Part shown: in pieces, positions 6,653-10,633 of the stretch
Layout: every line of letters begins with the position of its first letter
Numbering within the stretch: the first letter of the stretch is position 1
Origin: a bacterium
GTDB lineage: Bacteria > Bacillota_I > Bacilli_A > RFN20 > CAG-826
Assembly (NCBI GenBank): GCA_004561785.1
Contig: SFUB01000045.1
Location: 1 to 10,633, forward strand
DNA: 10,633 nucleotides
Direction of reading: 5' to 3'
The notes under the pieces: generated by a model
Told to the model about the DNA's origin: nothing
The model's input: only the letters and a program-made list of their open reading frames with translations
Databases searched by the model: none
Made by a program: the position numbers and the translations under genes

Positions 6653-7207
6653 TCAAAGATCCTTTAAGGATTCCACCCCTTGGAAAAGAATGGTCTTCCA
6701 ACCAAGTTTTTTCGGTTCGACCAAATTCTTTGGATTGTCATCGATCATCGTGAAAGTCGAATATTCCTCGCCTTGATCGTTTTGCACGTATTCGTATATG
6801 TCGCGATTGGGCTTCGCCATTCCGATGGCGGAGCTGACGTAGATCTTCTTGAACAAGGAATCGTTCCCGCTTTTCCGGAACTCTTCTTCCACGAAACCCT
6901 GTGGGGCATTAGAAAGCAAAACGAGGTCGTAGTGCCTTTTCAATTCCTTAAGGCGTTTGACGGTCTCTTCTTTCGGCTTCACAAAGGAAAGCCATAGTTC
7001 CTTCAAATGCTGTTTCGTGGTCCCTAACTCTTTTGCCCATTTCTCCAAGAGCTCATCCAAAGTGAGAAGCCCCAAGTCCGCGGAGGGGCAATCCCGTTCC
7101 TTGAGGCGATCCGCTTCTTCCGGCGGGAGGAACTCCCTGGTTACGAAGGGGGCCACTTCGTTATAGACAACCCCGAAGCAATCAAAAACGAGAAGGTTCT
7201 TTTTCAT
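6653..7207 (-). CDS. HAD-superfamily hydrolase (subfamily IA-like)
   Basis: This 184-residue soluble protein shows the haloacid-dehalogenase-fold motifs in order. Motif I is LLVFDCFGVV, with nucleophile Asp9. Motif II is LLSN (Ser99), motif III is GMAKPN (Lys132), and motif IV is MIDDNPKN (Asp156, Asp157). The helical cap lies at about 15-85. Family members are mostly small-molecule phosphatases and some are dehalogenases. Motif I here is D-x-F rather than D-x-D: the usual acid/base Asp at position 11 is Phe, so ordinary phosphatase chemistry is doubtful and the substrate cannot be named. The start is ATG 7207-7205, which puts Asp9 at its usual distance. The frame extends upstream to 7270, but that would run through the promoter. 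There is no ribosome binding site close enough, and a good promoter ends nine bases before the ATG. The gene converges on nrdG and diverges from the alpha/beta hydrolase. Confidence 0.9.
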   Translation of the reverse strand: MKKNLLVFDCFGVVYNEVAPFVTREFLPPEEADRLKERDCPSADLGLLTLDELLEKWAKELGTTKQHLKELWLSFVKPKEETVKRLKELKRHYDLVLLSNAPQGFVEEEFRKSGNDSLFKKIYVSSAIGMAKPNRDIYEYVQNDQGEEYSTFTMIDDNPKNLVEPKKLGWKTILFQGVESLKDL

Positions 7208-7216
7208 AGCGATTTC

Positions 7217-7245
7217 ATTGTACCTTTCCGGGCCCATTTTGACAG
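7217..7245 (-). promoter_or_regulatory. Promoter of the HAD hydrolase gene, adjacent to its start codon
   Basis: On the minus strand, CTGTCA (7245-7240, 4 of 6 to TTGACA) and TACAAT (7222-7217, 5 of 6 to TATAAT) are separated by exactly 17 bases. The -10 ends nine bases before the ATG, so the mRNA leader would be about 0-3 bases. The nearest purine-rich sequence, GGAAAGG, ends immediately before the -10 box, 15 bases from the ATG, and would not be transcribed. Confidence 0.65.
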
Positions 7246-7285
7246 GAATCCGATTTTGCCGATTTCCCATTTTACGGAATTGTTT

Positions 7286-7304
7286 TATAAAATAAGGATG
7301 GAGG
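7286..7304 (+). promoter_or_regulatory. Candidate -10 box and ribosome binding site of the alpha/beta hydrolase gene
   Basis: TATAAA (7286-7291) is a good -10 candidate, but no convincing -35 lies 16-18 bases upstream. GGAGG (7300-7304) is a strong Shine-Dalgarno nine bases before ATG 7314 and fixes that start. The 106-base divergent region also holds the minus-strand HAD promoter. Confidence 0.5.
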
Positions 7305-7313
7305 CAAAATAGT

Positions 7314-8213
7314 ATGGAAGAGTTTGAAGTGACGCTGGAAGACGGATCTTTGATGAAAGGCTATTTTTGGAAAGCCGAGAACGCGAAGAAGAATTTCGTC
7401 TTCATTACGGGCATGAATGAGCATGTTTCCCGTTATGATGGGATGTTTCGATATTTCAATTCTCTGGGGATCAACGTCTGGGGACTTGATGCGATCGGGC
7501 AGGGGAGGAACGTTTCCTCCGTCGAAGAGCAAGAACTTTGGCCGGAAGGGGCTTTCTCCAAAAACGTCGAGGGAATCCACAAAGCTATTCTTCTCGCCAA
7601 GGAGAACGGCCTTCCGACGGTCCAAGGGGGCCATTCCATGGGATCGTTCCTGACCCAGGGACGCTTGGAAGCCCATCCTCTCGATACGGAGAAAACCATA
7701 TTGATCGGCACGAATGGGGGCCAGCCCTGTCTCATGAAGATGGGGTATTTCCTCTCGAAGATCCTCGTCCATAAATCCAATTGGGACAAACCCTGCCCGA
7801 TACTTGATAAATTGAGCCTCGGCGGCTATTCAAAAGCGGTAAAAGACCGCAAGACGGACTTAGACTGGCTCTCTTACGACGAAGACAATCTGAAAGCCTA
7901 TAACGACGACCCCTATTGCGGCCATCAGAATTCCGGTGGCTTCTGGAGAGAGTTCCTTCGGGGCATGTCTCAGATCTGGACGAAGAAAAACCTCGCAAAG
8001 ATCGCCAAAGGCGAAAGAGTCTATATCACGGCCGGAATGGAAGACCCCGTCGGCCAGAACGGGAAGGGGCCGAAGTGGCTGGCGGACAAATACAAAGAGC
8101 TCGGTTTAAAAGACGTTGAACTGAAGCTCTATCCTAAGATGAGGCACGAGATCCACAACGAAACCGACAAACAGACGGTATGGGAGGATCTCGGAAAAGC
8201 GATTCTGAAATAA
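7314..8213 (+). CDS. Alpha/beta hydrolase, monoacylglycerol-lipase/lysophospholipase type
   Basis: This 299-residue soluble serine hydrolase resembles the Hydrolase_4 (serine aminopeptidase S33/monoacylglycerol lipase) group, which cleaves acyl esters such as monoglycerides or lysophospholipids. The predicted catalytic triad is Ser108 in the nucleophile elbow GGHSMGS (105-111), Asp244 in GMEDPVG (241-247) and His278 in MRHEIHNE (276-283). The oxyanion-side motif reads ITGMNEHVSRYD (31-42), with Thr where the usual HG has His. A lid region lies between about 135 and 225. There is no signal peptide or membrane segment, so it should be cytosolic. The start at ATG 7314 is supported by GGAGG with a nine-base spacer. 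The gene stands alone: divergent from the HAD gene, and convergent with the membrane protein gene through a shared terminator. The true substrate is unknown. Confidence 0.93.
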   Translation: MEEFEVTLEDGSLMKGYFWKAENAKKNFVFITGMNEHVSRYDGMFRYFNSLGINVWGLDAIGQGRNVSSVEEQELWPEGAFSKNVEGIHKAILLAKENGLPTVQGGHSMGSFLTQGRLEAHPLDTEKTILIGTNGGQPCLMKMGYFLSKILVHKSNWDKPCPILDKLSLGGYSKAVKDRKTDLDWLSYDEDNLKAYNDDPYCGHQNSGGFWREFLRGMSQIWTKKNLAKIAKGERVYITAGMEDPVGQNGKGPKWLADKYKELGLKDVELKLYPKMRHEIHNETDKQTVWEDLGKAILK

Positions 8214-8241
8214 GCGGAGGCCACTCCGCTTATTTCTTTTT
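8209..8241 (+). terminator. Shared terminator between two convergent genes
   Basis: AATAAGCGGAG (8209-8219) and CTCCGCTTATT (8224-8234) form a perfect 11-bp stem with a GCCA loop, then TTT-C-TTTTT-rich sequence (to 8241) on the plus strand. The TAA of the alpha/beta hydrolase (8211-8213) is in the left arm. The minus-strand TAA of the membrane protein (8232-8230) is in the right arm. The minus-strand exit has only three T, so termination there is probably weaker. Confidence 0.88.
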
Positions 8242-9414
8242 CGCCGAACGTTCGTTGATTTTCCTAAAGGCGAATAGAAGGGCAGGATACAATAGCAGGA
8301 ACCCCAGCGCGACGCCGATGAAAACATAAACGGGGTATCCGGTCCATTCGCAGGATTTGGCGACGAAATAGAAGACGAGGGCCTGAATCAGAGAAAGCGC
8401 GGGGGGAAAAAGGTTGATGATTGCCAAACAATAATTTGGGAGATAATCGGAATCACAGTCTATGTAACTGGTTGGAAGGGCGGTCATCGCGAGGAAAAAA
8501 ACCTGAAGAATCAAATAGAGAGTGAAATAAACGGGGCTTCTGGACTCGCTGAACCAAAAGAAGAGATAGGGACATATGGCGGAAAGCGTGAAGAAAACCA
8601 CAACGAAGCCAAGATTGAGCAAAACGTTCTTCTTCACCTCGGGAGTGATTGGCTTCTTCACCGACTTTTTTGGTTTTTGCTTTCTCGTCGGAGCCGCTTT
8701 CTTCCCTTTGCGCTCTTCATAGAAGCGGGGCTTCTTGCCATCGGGGACGGGATTCTTGGCGGGCTCTTCCTTCTCTATGGCGGGAATGTCCTCCGGGTCG
8801 GCGTTTTGGAGGCCAACGAGTTCTTTGAAGAACGCTTGGCTCGCTTCGCCTAAGGTCGCGCCTTGCTCTTCGGTAATTTCGTTCCAGCTTTCGGAATCGG
8901 CTTGCCCGTCGATTTCCGGAAGGGCGAAATCCAAGCAGGGGGGCAAGGAGAAAAGCAAAGGATATTCCGGGAAAGCGGATTTCAAAGCGTCCAAGACCAC
9001 CGCGGCCTCGCCGCAGCGCTCCAGATCCAAATAGACGAAGGGGGCGCCGGATCGCACTTCTTGGAAAACGGCATAAAGCACTTTCTGAATCAGGAGTTCT
9101 TGATCTATCCGCAGGAAATGTTTCTCTTTGTACTTGGATATGATTTGAGCGACTTGAACGGAATTTGCAGGGATTTTATTGGCTTTTTTATGTAAGAAAC
9201 GGACTTCTCCTCCTTCTATGGAGAGGACGCTTCCCGGATCGCCGCCAAGAATCTCTTGGCCGTTGAGGATCGCAGACCCCTCAAAACGGCCCTCACCCAA
9301 AAGGATTTCCTTAAGGCATTGGGGAACGCGGGCGAAACCTTCCTCTCGGCCAACAAGGGCATGTTTTTGAGGATCATCCCCGTCTTTATGGCAGAAAACG
9401 AGATAGGAAATCAT
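8230..9414 (-). CDS. Four-helix membrane protein with a possible P-loop-less ABC-ATPase-like N-terminus
   Basis: I do not recognise a named family for this 394-residue protein. Residues 1-170 are soluble. Parts resemble an ABC ATPase: CLKEILLGEGRFEGSAILNG (33-52) looks like the segment after a Walker A motif. PFVYLDLERCGEAAVVLDAL (125-144) followed by LLFSLPP looks like a Walker B/D-loop/switch region. A real GxxGxGK[S/T] P-loop is absent, as is an LSGGQ signature. Residues about 171-220 are acidic, and about 226-262 are a strongly basic Lys/Arg linker. Four hydrophobic segments follow (about 265-288, 294-318, 326-352 and 361-384). The C-terminus RKINERSAKKK is basic and probably cytoplasmic by the positive-inside rule. 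The start at ATG 9414-9412 has no ribosome binding site but a GATAAT box eight bases upstream. The gene diverges from rfbA. The ABC resemblance is inference by eye. Confidence 0.85.
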   Translation of the reverse strand: MISYLVFCHKDGDDPQKHALVGREEGFARVPQCLKEILLGEGRFEGSAILNGQEILGGDPGSVLSIEGGEVRFLHKKANKIPANSVQVAQIISKYKEKHFLRIDQELLIQKVLYAVFQEVRSGAPFVYLDLERCGEAAVVLDALKSAFPEYPLLFSLPPCLDFALPEIDGQADSESWNEITEEQGATLGEASQAFFKELVGLQNADPEDIPAIEKEEPAKNPVPDGKKPRFYEERKGKKAAPTRKQKPKKSVKKPITPEVKKNVLLNLGFVVVFFTLSAICPYLFFWFSESRSPVYFTLYLILQVFFLAMTALPTSYIDCDSDYLPNYCLAIINLFPPALSLIQALVFYFVAKSCEWTGYPVYVFIGVALGFLLLYPALLFAFRKINERSAKKK

Positions 9415-9422
9415 GCGTGTTC

Positions 9423-9428
9423 ATTATC
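9423..9428 (-). promoter_or_regulatory. Candidate -10 box of the membrane-protein gene
   Basis: On the minus strand GATAAT (9428-9423) ends eight bases before the ATG, with no purine-rich ribosome binding site between. The -35 at a 17-base spacing is TACCAA, a poor match. It resembles the arrangements before dut and the HAD gene. Confidence 0.4.
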
Positions 9429-9530
9429 CGTTTTTCTGGAGCGATTTGGTAGGCTTCATTTTTCCTTTGCTGCTCATTTGCTGTTTTTCGCGAATGAGAC
9501 GATTCCCCTTCATTTCGGCCCTCAAGCGAT

Positions 9531-9555
9531 TATTATTACTCATACATCTCAGGAG
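9531..9555 (+). promoter_or_regulatory. Possible -10 box and ribosome binding site of rfbA
   Basis: AGGAG (9551-9555) lies nine bases before ATG 9565 and fixes the rfbA start. TATTAT (9531-9536) is a possible -10. The best -35, TTCATT (9509-9514, 16-base spacer), matches 3 of 6, so the promoter part is tentative. Apart from a short inverted repeat (CTCATT 9473-9478/AATGAG 9493-9498) of doubtful meaning, I see nothing else in the 150-base divergent region. Confidence 0.4.
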
Positions 9556-9564
9556 CGTTCTTTT

Positions 9565-10431
9565 ATGAAAGGCATTATTCTCGGGGGCGGGAACGGCTCT
9601 CGCCTCTATCCCCTCACTTCCGTCACCAACAAATTGCTGATTCCCGTGTACGACAAGCCGCTCGTTTTCTATCCCTTGGCGACTTTGATGGAAGCCGGGA
9701 TCGATGACGTCATGATTATTTCCAACGCGCGCGACCAAGAACGGTTTAAGATGCTTTTTGGCGACGGGAGCGCTTTCGGAATCCATGTATCCTACGGCGT
9801 TCAGGAGGTTCCGACTGGAATTGTCTCCGCTTTCTTAATTGGCGAGGGCTTCATCGGCAAGGAACCCTGCGCTCTGATTTTAGGGGACAACGTTTTCCAC
9901 GGAGATCGGTTCAACGCCTCTTTGCCTTCCTCCCTCGAAAGGGCAAAACAGGGGGTGGCGACGCTTTATGGCTATGAAGTGAGTGATCCCCAACGTTTTG
10001 GAATCGTTGAGCTCGATAAAGACAACAACGCTTTGTCGATCGAGGAAAAGCCAAAGAACCCGAAATCGAATTTCGCGGTGACCGGTTTGTATTTTTATCC
10101 CTCGGATGTTGTTGAAAAAGCAAAACAGGTGAAACCGAGCGCCCGCGGCGAATACGAAATCACCGACTTGAACAACCTCTATCTACAAGAGGGCAGAGTA
10201 AAAGTCGAAAAGATGGGCAAAGAGACCCTTTGGCTCGACGCGGGAACCTTCGATTCCCTGCTTGATGCCTCATCCTCAGTCAAAGAAGCGGAGAAGCGGG
10301 GGCCGGTCGCCTATCCCGAGCTGATCGCTTACCGCAAGGGCTGGCTTTCCAAAGAAAAGGCCATGGAACGCGGGAGACTCATGGAAAAGAACAGCTACGG
10401 AGCGACGATCCTTTCTGAATTGAAACGATAA
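9565..10431 (+). CDS. rfbA: Glucose-1-phosphate thymidylyltransferase (RmlA/RfbA type)
   Basis: This cytosolic sugar nucleotidyltransferase family joins dTTP and glucose-1-phosphate to give dTDP-glucose and diphosphate, the first step to dTDP-rhamnose and other deoxysugars for surface glycans. The 288-residue protein is full length. The nucleotide-binding loop is GGGNGSRLYPLT (7-18). VYDKP (28-32), LGDN (106-109, metal-binding Asp108), FGIVE (145-149), EEKP (160-163) and WLDAGTFDSLL (223-233) follow in the expected order. The C-terminal segment YRKGWLS...KNSYG is typical of long-form RmlA. The usual SKQLLP appears as NKLLIP, so base or sugar preference could differ. ATG 9565 is chosen for its AGGAG at nine bases. 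An in-frame extension back to 9256 overlaps the opposite-strand membrane gene and is rejected. No rfbB, rfbC or rfbD lies beside it here. Confidence 0.93.
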   Translation: MKGIILGGGNGSRLYPLTSVTNKLLIPVYDKPLVFYPLATLMEAGIDDVMIISNARDQERFKMLFGDGSAFGIHVSYGVQEVPTGIVSAFLIGEGFIGKEPCALILGDNVFHGDRFNASLPSSLERAKQGVATLYGYEVSDPQRFGIVELDKDNNALSIEEKPKNPKSNFAVTGLYFYPSDVVEKAKQVKPSARGEYEITDLNNLYLQEGRVKVEKMGKETLWLDAGTFDSLLDASSSVKEAEKRGPVAYPELIAYRKGWLSKEKAMERGRLMEKNSYGATILSELKR

Positions 10432-10432
10432 A

Positions 10433-10505
10433 ATATTGGCAGAATGCCGTTTTTTCCTTTGGGAAAGGCGTTTAGCCAAAAATGCGCCAATTTTGGTGCC
10501 AATAT
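10433..10505 (+). repeat. Inverted repeat and cluster of TTGGC/GCCAA half-sites
   Basis: ATATTGGCA (10433-10441) and TGCCAATAT (10497-10505) are perfect 9-bp inverted arms 55 bases apart. Between and within them GCCAA recurs at 10475, 10486 and 10498 (11- and 12-base steps, about one helical turn). TTGGTGCCAA (10493-10502) is a self-contained dyad. The layout suggests operator sites for a repressor of the gene at 10563, but no known regulator consensus was recognised. Confidence 0.5.
10438..10455 (+). terminator. Weak candidate terminator of rfbA
   Basis: GGCA (10438-10441) pairs with TGCC (10445-10448) across GAA, followed by G and six T (10450-10455). The stem has only four strong pairs. 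A second small hairpin (CCTTT 10456-10460/AAAGG 10464-10468) follows. Termination is plausible but not certain. Confidence 0.4.
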
Positions 10506-10518
10506 CAGGATTTGATTG

Positions 10519-10561
10519 CCTTACCTTCTAAAATGAGACTGTTGGTCATTGGAGGTTAAGG
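10519..10561 (+). promoter_or_regulatory. Leader hairpin that could hide the ribosome binding site of the last gene
   Basis: CCTTACCTTC (10519-10528) can pair with GGAGGTTAAGG (10551-10561): ten pairs, one of them T-G, with one bulged T and a 22-base loop. The right arm contains the whole GGAGG ribosome binding site and ends one base before ATG 10563. If the mRNA begins upstream of 10519, initiation would be masked. A TAAAAT (10529-10534) could instead be a -10 box, in which case the left arm would not be transcribed. Confidence 0.45.
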
Positions 10562-10562
10562 T

Positions 10563-10633
10563 ATGGGAAAACAAAAGAAATCGATCGGGATCCTGATTCT
10601 CCTTGATGAGCTTTTCACCAAGAAGATTCTGTC
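10563..10633 (+). CDS. 5' end of an unrecognised gene (truncated by window edge)
   Basis: ATG 10563 is preceded by GGAGG (10551-10555) at a good 7-base spacing and opens a frame that stays open to the window end. The 23 visible residues start MGKQKKSIGILILLDELFTK: a basic N-terminus followed by an amphipathic helix. That is compatible with the first helix of a helix-turn-helix regulator, but it is far too short for assignment. The repeat-rich upstream region with phased half-sites would suit an autoregulated gene, which is inference only. Confidence 0.6.
   Translation, partial: MGKQKKSIGILILLDELFTKKIL

Noticed and set aside
7205..7218. Four-codon mini-ORF (MKSL) whose stop overlaps the HAD start codon
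   Set aside because: Its ATG overlaps the -10 box, so it should not be transcribed from the predicted promoter.
9473..9498. CTCATT/AATGAG inverted repeat between the divergent membrane-protein and rfbA genes
   Set aside because: Six-base arms with 14-base spacing are expected by chance at this scale.
9256..9564. N-terminal extension of the thymidylyltransferase frame
   Set aside because: It is antisense to the membrane-protein gene and the divergent promoter region. The conserved nucleotidyltransferase N-terminus begins exactly at ATG 9565 after a good AGGAG.
1..10633. Mobile element, toxin-antitoxin, CRISPR or phage-defence system
   Set aside because: No transposase, integrase, terminal repeats, direct-repeat array or defence-type domain was recognised. 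The genes are mostly housekeeping.

Overview
The window looks like chromosomal DNA from an anaerobic, low-complexity Bacillota relative, probably an uncultured gut or rumen lineage near the Erysipelotrichia/RF39/RFN20 type. This placement is inference and no marker gene proves it. It rests on an oxygen-sensitive class III ribonucleotide reductase, a CIRCE/HrcA-type heat-shock operator, strong AGGAGG ribosome binding sites, and a very serine-rich lipoprotein linker. TGA ends at least five genes, so the Mycoplasma code (TGA = Trp) is excluded.

Layout, left to right. Positions 2-157 hold the 3' end of an unrecognised gene, followed one base later by a large lipoprotein gene (159-2555) with a strong terminator. 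Next come a heat-shock promoter with two CIRCE-like operators, the small heat-shock protein gene hsp20 (2719-3147) and its terminator. A same-strand DNA-precursor group follows: dut (3238-3702), nrdD (3877-6126) and nrdG (6126-6650). A HAD-family hydrolase gene (6653-7207, minus) converges on nrdG. An alpha/beta hydrolase of the monoacylglycerol-lipase type (7314-8213, plus) diverges from it. That gene converges on an unrecognised four-helix membrane protein (8230-9414, minus), and one hairpin contains both stop codons. A stand-alone glucose-1-phosphate thymidylyltransferase (rfbA, 9565-10431) diverges from the membrane protein. The window ends with an intergenic stretch rich in inverted repeats and the first 23 codons of an unrecognised gene (10563 onward).

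The clearest functional unit is dut-nrdD-nrdG. Dut removes dUTP and supplies dUMP for thymidylate, and NrdD, activated by NrdG, makes deoxynucleotides without oxygen. The other genes look like single housekeeping or surface/lipid-related units.

No defence system, mobile element, CRISPR array or RNA gene was recognised. The observations most worth checking are mainly regulatory: the paired CIRCE operators on hsp20; three genes with a -10 box 6-9 nt before the start codon and no ribosome binding site (possible leaderless mRNAs); and the phased half-sites and RBS-masking hairpin before the last gene. On the protein side, the membrane protein's N-terminus resembles an ABC ATPase without a P-loop, and the big lipoprotein may hold three diverged repeats. 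No convincing new multi-gene system is visible here.
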